Source: Flavobacterium sp. (GTDB lineage: Bacteria; Bacteroidota; Bacteroidia; Flavobacteriales; Flavobacteriaceae). From it: DNA of 64,000 bases. Every line of letters starts with the position of its first letter. Within the stretch, counting starts at the first letter, position 1. The stretch spans positions 1 to 64,000 of the forward strand of contig JAQSDU010000003.1 in assembly GCA_029946065.1 (NCBI GenBank). The letters run 5' to 3'. Below the pieces are notes generated by a model. That model searched no databases. It was not told the DNA's origin and worked only from the letters and a program-made list of their open reading frames with translations. The position numbers were made by a program, and so were the translations under genes. Of this stretch, positions 34,980 to 44,035 are shown piece after piece.

Positions 34980-34987
34980 CAAAAATA
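34980..34987 (-). promoter_or_regulatory. Likely -7 promoter element of fbp
   Basis: Minus strand TATTTTTG matches TAnnTTTG, 29 bases before the fbp start codon at 34950. Confidence 0.5.
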
Positions 34988-35069
34988 TCGGTTTTTTTGT
35001 GAAATAGCCGCTAATTTTAAAAGTTAGTTTTCGGGATTTGTATATTTGTTCTTTCAACGACAAATACCA

Positions 35070-35175
35070 TAGCCCGGATAGTAGTGAAAATCCTTTTGCT
35101 TTTTGGCAGCAAAAAGCAAAAGATTGCAACGGATTGCTTCGCCAATTCGGCAAAAAAGCCTCGGGTGCCGGATTA
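35070..35175 (+). repeat. Structured repeat of the AGCCC...AAAATCCTTTTG family, copy 2
   Basis: It runs TAGCCCGGATAGTAGTGAAA, ATCCTTTTGCTTTTTGGCAG and CAAAAAGCAAAAGATTGCAA, then CGGATTGC, with an inner hairpin GCTTTTTG / CAAAAAGC. It matches copy 1 at 12301-12385 (minus strand) word for word over most of its first 75 bases. The right end holds further GC-rich arms (GCCTCGGGTGCCGG). It sits between the fbp promoter and the GNAT start at 35188 and happens to be open in that frame, which makes the GNAT gene look longer than it is. Confidence 0.7.
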
Positions 35176-35187
35176 GCTTCAAAAAAA

Positions 35188-35691
35188 ATGACAATAAGAA
35201 AAGGTCAAAAAGCAGACATGCCTGCAGTTTTAGCATTAATCAAAGAACTCGCGGTTTTTGAAAAAGAACCCGACGCGGTGGTGGTAACAGTTGCCGATTT
35301 AGAACGCGACGGTTTTTCTGAAAATCCGTTATTCCATATTTTTGTAGCAGAAATTGAAGGCGACCCGAGCGACAGCGAACAAGCGAAGCAAATCGTTGGG
35401 ATGGCGCTGTATTATTATCGATATTCCACCTGGAAAGGAAAAACAATTCATTTGGAAGATTTAATTGTGAAGGAAAAAATGCGCAGTTCCGGTTTGGGAT
35501 TCGCATTATATAAAGAAATTATTGCGCAAGGTAAAAAAGACAATGTGCGCCGCATCGAATGGAATGTTTTGGACTGGAATACACCGGCGATTGCCTTTTA
35601 CGAAAAATCAGGCGCAAAAATTTTAACCGATTGGCGTGTGGTGAATATGGATGAAAATGGTATTGATGCATTTTTAAATCCTAAATCGTAA
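35188..35691 (+). CDS. GNAT family N-acetyltransferase (spermidine acetyltransferase-like)
   Basis: 167 residues from MTIRKGQKADMPAVL. Typical of the diamine/thialysine acetyltransferase group: IVGMALYYYRYSTWKGK, LEDLIVKEKMRSSGLGFALY with the acetyl-CoA loop, then EWNVLDWNTPAIAFYEKSGA. It transfers acetyl from acetyl-CoA to an amine. A reading from 35038 would add 50 residues made wholly of the structured repeat before it, so the start at 35188 is chosen. The aspartate kinase gene follows 22 bases later, after a short AAATCTGAAATCC repeat. Confidence 0.93.
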   Translation: MTIRKGQKADMPAVLALIKELAVFEKEPDAVVVTVADLERDGFSENPLFHIFVAEIEGDPSDSEQAKQIVGMALYYYRYSTWKGKTIHLEDLIVKEKMRSSGLGFALYKEIIAQGKKDNVRRIEWNVLDWNTPAIAFYEKSGAKILTDWRVVNMDENGIDAFLNPKS

Positions 35692-35713
35692 ATCTGAAAT
35701 CCTAAATAAAGAT

Positions 35714-36973
35714 ATGAGAATATTCAAATTTGGTGGTGCATCCGTTAAAGATGCCGCCGGAATCAAGAACGTTTACGAAGTTTTGCAGCAAGTAGGTTAC
35801 GAAGATGTGCTATTGGTAGTTTCTGCAATGGGAAAAACGACCAATGCACTGGAAATTGTTATTCGTAATTATTTTGACAAGTCCAAGGAATTGCAATCGT
35901 CTGTTCAGGACGTAAAAAAATACCACAACCAGATTTTGATGGATTTGTTCGATGATGATAAAAATGAAGTTTTTGCGGCTGTGAACAAACTATTTTTCGA
36001 ATTGGAATATTTTCTGAGCAATAATAAATCGCCGAATTATAACTTCGTTTACGACCAGATTGTGAGCATGGGCGAATTGATTTCGACTACGATTCTCGCG
36101 CATTATATGAACTTCATGGGCATCAAAACCAATTGGATCGATGTGCGCAATTTTATTAAAACCGACAGCAATTACCGAGATGCAAATGTGAATTGGGATT
36201 TGACACAGCAAAATATTTCAAAAAACGTAAAAAAGAAAATCCTCAATATCACGCAAGGATTTTTGGGTTCTGACGAGAATAATTTCACCACAACTTTGGG
36301 TCGTGAAGGATCTGATTATACCGCCGCAATTTTCGCATATTGCCTGAACGCCGAAAGTGTAACCATCTGGAAAGACGTTCCAGGCGTAATGAATGCAGAT
36401 CCGCGTTATTTTGAAAATGCGAGTTTGCTAAATCAAATTTCCTACCGCGAAGCCATCGAATTGGCGTTTTATGGCGCAACGGTTATTCATCCGAAAACTT
36501 TGCAGCCATTGCAGAGAAAGGAAATCCCACTGTATGTAAAATCATTTATCAATCCCAAATTACCCGGGACGAGCGTTTCAAAAGGCGCCGATCTAGAGCC
36601 ACATTTGCCATGTTTTATTGTGAAAAAGGAGCAACTGCTGATTTCGTTGTCGTCTATAGATTTTTCATTTATTATGGAAGAAAACATCAGTGAAATTTTC
36701 GGGTTACTGCACAAATTCAAGATGAAAGTGAGCCTGATTCAGAATTCTGCAATTAGTTTTTCAGTTTGTATCGAAGATAAATTCGGTAATTTCGCGGAAC
36801 TGAAAAACATATTGTCGAAAAAATTCAAGGTTTCCTATAACGAAAACGTATCGCTTTATACCATTCGCCATTTTGATGAAAAAGCTGCAAAAATGGTCGA
36901 AAAAAGCAAGATTGTTTTATTGAAACAGGTGAGTCGCGACACGATGCAGATGGTGACGAAGGAAGGGAATTAG
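35714..36973 (+). CDS. Aspartate kinase
   Basis: 419 residues, monofunctional. It begins FKFGGASVKDAAGIKNVYE (the K-F-G-G substrate motif); TLGREGSDYTAAIFA and VWKDVPG-like IWKDVPGVMNADPR form the ATP and aspartate sites. The C-terminal part (300-419) holds ACT domains that bind lysine or threonine, so feedback control is expected. It makes aspartyl phosphate, the first step to lysine, threonine and methionine. It is preceded by the GNAT gene and followed by an AT-rich inverted repeat. Confidence 0.96.
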   Translation: MRIFKFGGASVKDAAGIKNVYEVLQQVGYEDVLLVVSAMGKTTNALEIVIRNYFDKSKELQSSVQDVKKYHNQILMDLFDDDKNEVFAAVNKLFFELEYFLSNNKSPNYNFVYDQIVSMGELISTTILAHYMNFMGIKTNWIDVRNFIKTDSNYRDANVNWDLTQQNISKNVKKKILNITQGFLGSDENNFTTTLGREGSDYTAAIFAYCLNAESVTIWKDVPGVMNADPRYFENASLLNQISYREAIELAFYGATVIHPKTLQPLQRKEIPLYVKSFINPKLPGTSVSKGADLEPHLPCFIVKKEQLLISLSSIDFSFIMEENISEIFGLLHKFKMKVSLIQNSAISFSVCIEDKFGNFAELKNILSKKFKVSYNENVSLYTIRHFDEKAAKMVEKSKIVLLKQVSRDTMQMVTKEGN

Positions 36974-37110
36974 GGAATTAGAAAATGAGTCAATTAGATA
37001 ATTTTTCAGCAGTGGAAATATTGTTTTGATGTTTTTTGCACAAAATCACCCATTATCTCATTTTCTAATTGCCTCATTTTCTAATTACCTAATTACCTAA
37101 TTTTCTAATT
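36971..37110. repeat. Inverted repeat of the AATTAGAAAATGAG family
   Basis: GGGAATTAGAAAATGAGTCA and ATTAGATAAT on the left are mirrored by ATTATCTCATTTTCTAATTG and then further copies of CTAATTACCTAATT. The repeated word is (A)ATTAGAAAAT or its complement, about seven copies in all. It lies between the aspartate kinase gene and the giant barrel gene and could act as terminator for the former. Confidence 0.7.
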
Positions 37111-37147
37111 ATAACACTACTTTTGGCATTCGGGCGTTATATTCCTT

Positions 37148-40100
37148 ATGTTGAAAAAACTATTTTTTTTGCTTTTGATTGGCTGTTTTTCCGGACTTCA
37201 TGCCCAGGAAATCAAGACGCCGTACAAAAACAAGAAAATCATAGCTTCACACGACACAATTCGCATTGACAGCGTGAGTATCAATGTGTCGTTTTTTAAA
37301 TTGCTCGATATGAAAGGTATCGAAATCGACAGCAGTTTTTATAAAATGGATTTCCAAAAAGGGAAATTGATTTTCAACGAAAATACGCCGTTCTTAAATG
37401 ATACTTTAACCGTACGCTACCTTAAACTTCCTGAATATTTAACGAAAGAATACAGCATTTACGACCAAAAACGCGTGGTTGGCAATAACCTTTATAGTAT
37501 TTCGCGTGATCCGGTAAAGAAATTCATTCCGTTTGATGGATTGTCAACTTCGGGAAGCATTACACGAGGTATTACCGTTGGGAATAATCAAAATGCGGTC
37601 GTGAATTCTTCTTTGGATTTGCAGATTACAGGAAAAATTTCGAATAAAGTGAGTCTTCGGGCGTCGATTCAAGATAGCAATATCCCGCTACAGGACGGCG
37701 GTTATTCGCAAAAATTAGACGAATTTGACCAGATTTTCATTGAACTTTTCAGCGATAAATGGAGTATTCGCGCCGGCGATTTATTTTTGGAAAATCGAAA
37801 ATCGAAATTCCTGAATTTTAATAAGAAAGTACAAGGCCTCGCAGCAAATTTTACTTTGGGAACGGAATCTGCCAAAACTACCATTTTCGCTTCGGCGGCT
37901 TTGGTGCGTGGACAATATGCGAAAAGTACGTTCGTTGGGCAGGAAGGCAATCAAGGGCCATATAAATTGCGTGGCCCGAACGGAGAATTGTATATTTTGG
38001 TGATTTCTGGTTCTGAGCGCGTTTATATTAATGGAATTTTGCTCAAACGAGGCGAAAACAATGATTATACGATAGATTATAATGCCGGAGAAATCGTTTT
38101 TACGTCGCTTTTTCAAATCACTTCTGAAATGCGAATCAACATCGAATACCAATATTCTGATAAAAATTATACAAGATTTGTAACGTATGCTGGTGCGACG
38201 CACGAACGCGAAAAATGGAGCATTGGTGGTTATCTCTATTCTGAAAATGATGTGAAGAACCAGCCGTTACAGCAAAATTTATCGTCGGAACAAGTGCAAG
38301 CTTTAGTGGCTGCGGGCGACAATCCGAATTTGATGACGGCACCTTCGGCTTATCTTGATTCGTATTCTGAAAATAAAGTTTTGTATAAAAAAATGATAGT
38401 TGATGGTATCGAAGTTTTTGAATTTTCGAATAATGCGACCGACGAATTGTACAATGTAAAATTTAGCCTTGTCGGGAACAATCTCGGAAATTATGTCTTG
38501 GCGACGACTTCTGCAGTTGGACGAATTTACCAATACGTAGCACCTATAAATGGCATTCAACAAGGGAATTACGAACCTATTGTGCGTTTAGTAGCGCCAA
38601 CAAAAATCCAGATTGCTACCGTGATAGGGAAATTCAATCCGAGTGAAAAGACCGATGTTGACTTTGAAATTGGCATCAGTAACAACGACAAAAACTTATT
38701 TTCTCCGACCGACGATGGCGATAACCAAGGGATAGCTGCAAAAATCAATGCGAAACAAAGACTTTTTACAAAGCAAAAAATCAATGTTGATGCTTTCGCT
38801 AATTACCAGTTTATCGAAAAAAAGTTCCAAACCATTGAAAGACTTTTTACCATAGAATTCAACCGCGACTGGAATCTCGTGAATCCATCGGGGAATCAAA
38901 GTTTATTGATTTCCGGTGTGAATGTCAATCTTATGGAGAAAGGAATTTTTACTTATCAGGTTGAAAAATTGGATTTTTCGGATACTTTTTCCGGAACGCG
39001 ACAAGTTGTAAATTCGCAATTAAAATTCAATAAGCTAACGATTTCTGAAAACGCTAGCTTCCTCAAAAGCGATGGGAATTATTCCGCCTCAAAATTTTTA
39101 CGCAACCAAACATTAGCGAAATATCATTTCAAAAAGAATTGGGTCGGCGGCTCTTTTCGCTTGGAAGATAATAAAGAAAAACTTGTGGCGACCAACCAAT
39201 TATCGGGTTTGAGTCAGCGATTTTCGGAATACGGTACTTTCATCGGGCGTGGCGATAGCACCAAAGTTTTTGTCGAATTGGGCTATTTGCACCGCGTTAA
39301 TGATAGTTTGCAGAATGGTTTTTTACAGAAAGTCAACACTTCAAATTCCTATTACCTCAAATCAAAATTGATCCAGACCGAAAAAAGTGATTTGTCGGTT
39401 TTCGCCAATTACAGGAAGCTTTCTTATGAAGATGCGGCTAAGGAAGATGAGCCTTCGCTGAATTCACGGGTTTTGTATAACGACAGATTTTTTAATCAGT
39501 TGATCCAAATTACAACCACTTTTGAGACTTTTTCCGGAACGATTGCACAGCAGGAATTCTCCTATTTAGAAGTCGAACCCGGGCAAGGTGTTTATACTTG
39601 GAACGATTATAACGGCAATGGGATTCAGGAATTGGAGGAGTTTGAAGTCGCACCTTTTCCAGATCAGGCGAAATATGTGCGTATTTATCTGCCGAATCAA
39701 ATTTTTATAAAAACGCATCAGAATAAATTCTCACAATCGATTACACTAAATCCTTTGCAATGGCAGAATGAGAAAGGTTTCTTGAAGTTACTTTCCCATT
39801 TTTACAATCAAACGGCGTTTTTAACGGATCGGAAAATAGAAAGCCACGGTAGTGATTTCGATTTAAATCCGTTTGCCACCAATGGCAACGATTTGCTTGG
39901 GCTGAACCTCAGTTTTCGCAATAGCTTGTATTACAATCGTGGCAAGCAAAAGCATTCTGTTACCTATACTTTTCTAAGCAATCGCGCCAAAAGCCTGCTT
40001 TCTGTTGGTGCTTTGGAAAACAGCAACAATTCGCACCAGTTGCAGTATGCGCATTTGTATCAAAAAAGCTGGTTGTTTGGGTTGAGTGGTAAAACAATTT

Positions 40101-40546
40101 CATCTGAAAGTATTTCGGAAAATTATGGCAGTAAGAACTATAAAATTGAAGGGTATCAAGGCGCACCGAAGGTTTCGTATTTGTTTTCCAAGAATGCGAG
40201 TTTGGATGTTTTTTATGAATTTCAGAAGAAAGAAAATGCCATTGGCGATCTTGAAAAACTGCACCAGCAGCGTTTCGGGACATCGTTTACTTATGCAGGC
40301 GATAAGCAATTTACGGTAAATGGTGAGTTTTCGTTGTATCAGAATAAATTTAGCGGCGATGCATTGTCACCGGTGGCTTATCAGATGCTCGAGGGTTTGC
40401 AGCCGGGGCAAAATACGACTTGGAGGTTGTTGATCCAGAAAAATATCACACAGTTTTTGGATGTCAATGTCAATTATCAGGGTAGAAAAAGCGAAACCAG
40501 TAAGGCAATACATACAGGTAGTATTCAATTACGCGCTTATTTTTGA
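37148..40546 (+). CDS. Very large outer-membrane beta-barrel protein
   Basis: 1132 residues with signal peptide (cleavage LHA-QE). Residues 20-115 look like a periplasmic beta-sandwich. From about 135 on, alternating amphipathic strands (STSGSITRGITVGNNQ, then DLQITGKISNKVSLRASIQD) fill the protein and the C-terminus ends in an aromatic strand IQLRAYF, the outer-membrane assembly signal. The segment DSNIPLQDGGYSQKLDEFDQ resembles the SprA family of T9SS barrels, but the protein is much smaller. An EF-hand-like loop DYNGNGIQELEEFE (about 818-831) suggests bound calcium. No neighbour explains it. Outer-membrane barrel is strongly supported; the function is not known. Confidence 0.85.
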   Translation: MLKKLFFLLLIGCFSGLHAQEIKTPYKNKKIIASHDTIRIDSVSINVSFFKLLDMKGIEIDSSFYKMDFQKGKLIFNENTPFLNDTLTVRYLKLPEYLTKEYSIYDQKRVVGNNLYSISRDPVKKFIPFDGLSTSGSITRGITVGNNQNAVVNSSLDLQITGKISNKVSLRASIQDSNIPLQDGGYSQKLDEFDQIFIELFSDKWSIRAGDLFLENRKSKFLNFNKKVQGLAANFTLGTESAKTTIFASAALVRGQYAKSTFVGQEGNQGPYKLRGPNGELYILVISGSERVYINGILLKRGENNDYTIDYNAGEIVFTSLFQITSEMRINIEYQYSDKNYTRFVTYAGATHEREKWSIGGYLYSENDVKNQPLQQNLSSEQVQALVAAGDNPNLMTAPSAYLDSYSENKVLYKKMIVDGIEVFEFSNNATDELYNVKFSLVGNNLGNYVLATTSAVGRIYQYVAPINGIQQGNYEPIVRLVAPTKIQIATVIGKFNPSEKTDVDFEIGISNNDKNLFSPTDDGDNQGIAAKINAKQRLFTKQKINVDAFANYQFIEKKFQTIERLFTIEFNRDWNLVNPSGNQSLLISGVNVNLMEKGIFTYQVEKLDFSDTFSGTRQVVNSQLKFNKLTISENASFLKSDGNYSASKFLRNQTLAKYHFKKNWVGGSFRLEDNKEKLVATNQLSGLSQRFSEYGTFIGRGDSTKVFVELGYLHRVNDSLQNGFLQKVNTSNSYYLKSKLIQTEKSDLSVFANYRKLSYEDAAKEDEPSLNSRVLYNDRFFNQLIQITTTFETFSGTIAQQEFSYLEVEPGQGVYTWNDYNGNGIQELEEFEVAPFPDQAKYVRIYLPNQIFIKTHQNKFSQSITLNPLQWQNEKGFLKLLSHFYNQTAFLTDRKIESHGSDFDLNPFATNGNDLLGLNLSFRNSLYYNRGKQKHSVTYTFLSNRAKSLLSVGALENSNNSHQLQYAHLYQKSWLFGLSGKTISSESISENYGSKNYKIEGYQGAPKVSYLFSKNASLDVFYEFQKKENAIGDLEKLHQQRFGTSFTYAGDKQFTVNGEFSLYQNKFSGDALSPVAYQMLEGLQPGQNTTWRLLIQKNITQFLDVNVNYQGRKSETSKAIHTGSIQLRAYF

Positions 40547-40657
40547 GTGGTATTTTACTTTTTTTTAAAATTTTTCGCACATAAATTTAAAATCATCAAT
40601 CTTTTTCCTTTAAAATGCCGTATATCTTATATAATCAACAATTAGACGCCCAAAATT

Positions 40658-40686
40658 TTGAAAGACGGAATTATTTCCTATTTTTG
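40658..40686 (+). promoter_or_regulatory. Promoter of the PID-CTERM-like small gene
   Basis: TTG (40658-40660), an 18-base spacer and TATTTTTG (40679-40686) fit the Bacteroidota promoter. The ATG follows only six bases later at 40693, so the mRNA is nearly leaderless unless transcription starts elsewhere. Confidence 0.55.
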
Positions 40687-40692
40687 TGAACC

Positions 40693-40905
40693 ATGAAAAT
40701 CGTTTTGAATAGACTTTTTTTAATTTTATTGACAGTTTTCTATTTTAATCCTTGTATGGCTAACGGACCTACCCCGCCACAGCCAATACCGGTCCCCCCG
40801 CCAGGATTACCAATAGATAACAGTATATATATACTTTTTATCGCCGCAATTTTATATGGGCTTTTTGCCATAAAACAACATAAAACCAAAAAAAGGATCG
40901 TCTGA
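40693..40905 (+). CDS. Small secreted protein with PID-CTERM-like sorting signal
   Basis: 70 residues in three parts: a signal peptide (cleavage CMA-NG), a Pro-rich linker (TPPQPIPVPPPG) and a C-terminal unit PPGLPIDNSIY + hydrophobic helix + basic tail (KQHKTKKR). The motif PPGLPID-x-x, then a membrane helix and Lys/Arg cluster is the pattern called PID-CTERM in Bacteroidota, believed to be handled by an exosortase (XrtF type). Almost nothing remains after the two signals are removed, so the mature peptide would be tiny. It has its own promoter and terminator. Confidence 0.78.
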   Translation: MKIVLNRLFLILLTVFYFNPCMANGPTPPQPIPVPPPGLPIDNSIYILFIAAILYGLFAIKQHKTKKRIV

Positions 40906-40924
40906 TATAGATGATCCTTTTTTA
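40888..40924 (+). terminator. Terminator overlapping the stop of the PID-CTERM-like gene
   Basis: AAAAGGATC and GATCCTTTT form a 9-bp stem with a 12-base loop, then TTTTTT. The left arm includes the last codons and the stop of the gene. Confidence 0.8.
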
Positions 40925-40963
40925 GTTTAAAGTTTTCTGATTGTATAACTACTTTCTTTTTTT

Positions 40964-42520
40964 TTACAAATCAAATTTAATCCCTTGTGCCAACGGAAGG
41001 CTGGTGGTATAATTGATTGTATTTGTCTGTCTTCTCATATAGATTTTCCAAGCATCAGAGCCAGATTCACGGCCACCACCAGTTTCTTTCTCGCCACCAA
41101 AGGCACCGCCGATTTCTGCACCGGAAGTTCCTATATTGACGTTGGCGATGCCACAATCGGAGCCAGAAACAGAAAGAAAACGTTCTGCTTCGCGCAGATT
41201 ATTGGTCATAATTGCTGAAGAAAGACCTTGCGCAACACCATTTTGAACGTCGATAGCGTTTTCTACTTCACCGGAATATTTAAGCAAATATAGAACCGGA
41301 GCGAAAGTTTCGTGTTGTACGATTTCAAAACTGTTGTTAGCTTCGGCAATCGCCGGTTTTACGTAACAGCCACTTTCGTAGCCTTCGCCTGATAGTACGC
41401 CGCCTTCAACGAGAATTTTTCCGCCTTCGGCAACAACTTTTTTCAAAGCTTGGTTGTACATTTCTACAGCATGTGTGTCGATTAGCGGACCAACGTGGTT
41501 GTTCTGGTCTAGTGGATTTCCGATTTTGAGTTGTCCGTACGCAGAAACGATAGCATCTTTTACTTTGTCGTAAATACTGTCGTGAATGATCAGACGGCGC
41601 GTTGAAGTGCAACGTTGACCGGCAGTTCCAACAGCGCCAAAAAGGGCACCAATTACAGTCATTTTAATATCGGCATCAGGCGTAACGATGATGGCATTGT
41701 TACCTCCTAATTCTAGTAACGATTTTCCGAGACGACCCGCAACGGTTTGTGCTACGATTTTCCCCATTCTGGTAGAGCCAGTCGCAGAAACCAATGGTAC
41801 GCGTTTGTCGGCGGTCATTAATTCTCCTATTTTATAATCGCCGTTGATGAGGCATGAAATACCTTCGGGCAAGTTGTTTTCTTTGATTACTTCGCCAATG
41901 ATATTCTGGCAGGCGATACCACAAAGTGGTGTTTTTTCGGATGGTTTCCATACGCATACGTCGCCACAAATCCACGCTAACGAGGTATTCCACGCCCAAA
42001 CGGCAACCGGGAAATTGAAAGCTGAAATGATGCCGACAACACCCATCGGATGGTATTGCTCATACATGCGGTGTCCAGGGCGTTCTGAGTGCATTGTTAA
42101 TCCGTGTAATTGTCTTGACAAACCAACTGCAAAATCACAGATATCTATCATTTCCTGTACTTCACCGAGGCCTTCTTGAAAAGATTTTCCCATTTCATAG
42201 GAAACCAATTTCCCTAAAGCTTGTTTGTGGAAACGCAATTTTTCGCCAAACTGGCGCACGATTTCGCCACGCGCAGGAGCCGGCATTAAGCGAAAAGTTT
42301 TGAACGCTTCGGTGGCGGTTTGCATTACTTTTTCGTAATCATCCGGCGTTGAGGTTTTTACTTTTGCGATCAGCTGGCCGTCAACTGGTGAAAAACTTTC
42401 GAGGATTTCGCCGTTCGAAAAATGATTCAACCCTGTTGAAGTACCTTCATTTACGGCTTTGATGCCGAGTTGGTTGAGTGCTTCGGTCATGCCGAATTCT
42501 TGTGCTATTGATGTTGTCAT
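40964..42520 (-). CDS. Aldehyde dehydrogenase, ALDH7 (antiquitin) family
   Basis: 518 residues. Catalytic Cys is in GTAGQRCTSTRRL, the general-base Glu in LLELGGNNAII, and the cofactor loop in SATGSTRMGK. ALDH7 traits include the FNFPVAVWAWN segment and the C-terminal GGAFGGEKETGGGRESGSDAW signature. Such enzymes oxidise alpha-aminoadipate semialdehyde (piperideine-6-carboxylate) in lysine breakdown. The 3-hydroxyanthranilate dioxygenase gene lies on the same strand 2.1 kb away, separated by two plus-strand genes, so a metabolic link is uncertain. Monocistronic. Confidence 0.93.
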   Translation of the reverse strand: MTTSIAQEFGMTEALNQLGIKAVNEGTSTGLNHFSNGEILESFSPVDGQLIAKVKTSTPDDYEKVMQTATEAFKTFRLMPAPARGEIVRQFGEKLRFHKQALGKLVSYEMGKSFQEGLGEVQEMIDICDFAVGLSRQLHGLTMHSERPGHRMYEQYHPMGVVGIISAFNFPVAVWAWNTSLAWICGDVCVWKPSEKTPLCGIACQNIIGEVIKENNLPEGISCLINGDYKIGELMTADKRVPLVSATGSTRMGKIVAQTVAGRLGKSLLELGGNNAIIVTPDADIKMTVIGALFGAVGTAGQRCTSTRRLIIHDSIYDKVKDAIVSAYGQLKIGNPLDQNNHVGPLIDTHAVEMYNQALKKVVAEGGKILVEGGVLSGEGYESGCYVKPAIAEANNSFEIVQHETFAPVLYLLKYSGEVENAIDVQNGVAQGLSSAIMTNNLREAERFLSVSGSDCGIANVNIGTSGAEIGGAFGGEKETGGGRESGSDAWKIYMRRQTNTINYTTSLPLAQGIKFDL

Positions 42521-42705
42521 TGTAACTTATATGTTGTAGATTGTTATATTTTTCGCAAATGTAACGCAAATTAGCGAATGTGAGAATTAGAAAATAAGAT
42601 AAATAGCATGCGCCAGCCAGTTTTCGTCACAATATTGCAAAATTAATATTTCATTAAAAAGGAACTTTCCAACCGTTACACAAAATCGGGCATCTTTTAA
42701 TTAGC

Positions 42706-42713
42706 TATCTTTG
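42706..42713 (+). promoter_or_regulatory. Likely -7 promoter element of the 42737-44647 gene pair
   Basis: TATCTTTG matches TAnnTTTG, 23 bases before the ATG at 42737. Confidence 0.55.
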
Positions 42714-42736
42714 GTTAGACTCCCCTATTTACGGCA

Positions 42737-44032
42737 ATGAAACGATATTTACAGGCCTTTATTTTGATGATATACATAACGGCTTACAGCCAGCAGTTAC
42801 CGCATGATCTAAAGATTTATATTGAAGATGCAGTTACGCACATCGAAATAAAAGACGCAAAAGTTATGCTTGAGGGAGAAAATGTAATTCCGATTGCCAT
42901 TGGTTATAATAAAAAGGGAAAATGTTATGTTGCAACAGTGCTTCCGGGATACAATACCGTCATCGTAAAAAGCGAAAAATACAGTGAAAAAGGGTTTCAG
43001 GATAGGGCCGGATTGCCTGCAGTTTTGCGGATGAAACTTTATACGCCATACCGCGTACAAGTTCCGGGAGATTCTTTGAATTATTATAAGGAAATTCCGA
43101 ATAAAATTGCTGCAGTGTTTAATTTTTCAATGACTGAAAATATTGATCCGAAAGAATACTTGAAGAAAAATTATCCGGAACTTGCCGTCGAGGATTGCAA
43201 AATTTCGGGTTTTTTTAAAGAATATATTGTTTTGGCCAAAAAGAGCGGGGAAGATTTCAGGCGTTTTAACGACCCATCGATTGCCATGTTAAGCGTTGAT
43301 AAAAACATACTGTTTCTTGAAGGGTTTTTACTTAAAACGAAAATCAGGATACAGCAGCCCAAATCGGAGAAGGCTTATTTTGACGAAGCCGGAAACCCGA
43401 AATACTTTCCGAAGTTTTTGGATTATTCCCGTTATGACACGATCGCCGAAGCATTATATTACAAGAATTCCAGAAAACATTACATGCTTTCGGTCCCGGC
43501 ATTGCGAAAAAATACTTACAGACATGTACCTCCGGAAAACCTGCCTTATAAGGAAAAGTTAAAAAGAGGGCTGTTGATTGGCAATGTTTACACAATAGAA
43601 AGAAGCGCACTGAAGCGGCGGTATGCAGCCGACCTGAAACAGCGGCAATGCGGTTTTTTTAATTTTAAATATCAGAAGGATACGCTAACGCAACTGGCGC
43701 CTGTTGACAGACCTTATATGCCTGAAATCGCGATGGACGAAAAGGAGATTCCCTACATAACAATATCTGCTTCACTGAAATATACTGACATCATGCAATC
43801 GCCTGACGGTATGGAAGTTTATTACGCCAAAAGCGAAAATGGTTATGAAAGCATTTACCAAAGACGCAAAAATATCATCAAATTTGAAAATGTCGGCGTG
43901 CAAAACACGAAAGTTTACAGCCTAAAGAACATTGTTGCTTCACCATTTGGCGTCATGGATATGATTGAATTTCATAATGGAACGGGCGAAAATATTTGCC
44001 AGAATATCGAATATCATATCAATCAATACTAA
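42737..44032 (+). CDS. Secreted protein of unknown function (first of a pair)
   Basis: 431 residues with a signal peptide (cleavage AYS-QQ). Residues 25-105 resemble a carboxypeptidase-regulatory-like beta-sandwich (KIYIEDAVTHIEIKDAKVML, then YNTVIVKSEKY), an architecture common at the start of Bacteroidota surface proteins. The remainder is rich in Tyr, Lys and Glu without a known motif. No TonB box, sorting tail or lipobox. The second gene starts three bases after its stop, so the two products likely work together. Confidence 0.8.
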   Translation: MKRYLQAFILMIYITAYSQQLPHDLKIYIEDAVTHIEIKDAKVMLEGENVIPIAIGYNKKGKCYVATVLPGYNTVIVKSEKYSEKGFQDRAGLPAVLRMKLYTPYRVQVPGDSLNYYKEIPNKIAAVFNFSMTENIDPKEYLKKNYPELAVEDCKISGFFKEYIVLAKKSGEDFRRFNDPSIAMLSVDKNILFLEGFLLKTKIRIQQPKSEKAYFDEAGNPKYFPKFLDYSRYDTIAEALYYKNSRKHYMLSVPALRKNTYRHVPPENLPYKEKLKRGLLIGNVYTIERSALKRRYAADLKQRQCGFFNFKYQKDTLTQLAPVDRPYMPEIAMDEKEIPYITISASLKYTDIMQSPDGMEVYYAKSENGYESIYQRRKNIIKFENVGVQNTKVYSLKNIVASPFGVMDMIEFHNGTGENICQNIEYHINQY

Positions 44033-44035
44033 CCC

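Noticed and set aside
35038..35187. N-terminal extension of the GNAT protein
   Set aside because: It coincides with the structured repeat, which also exists without coding potential at 12301; family similarity starts at 35188.
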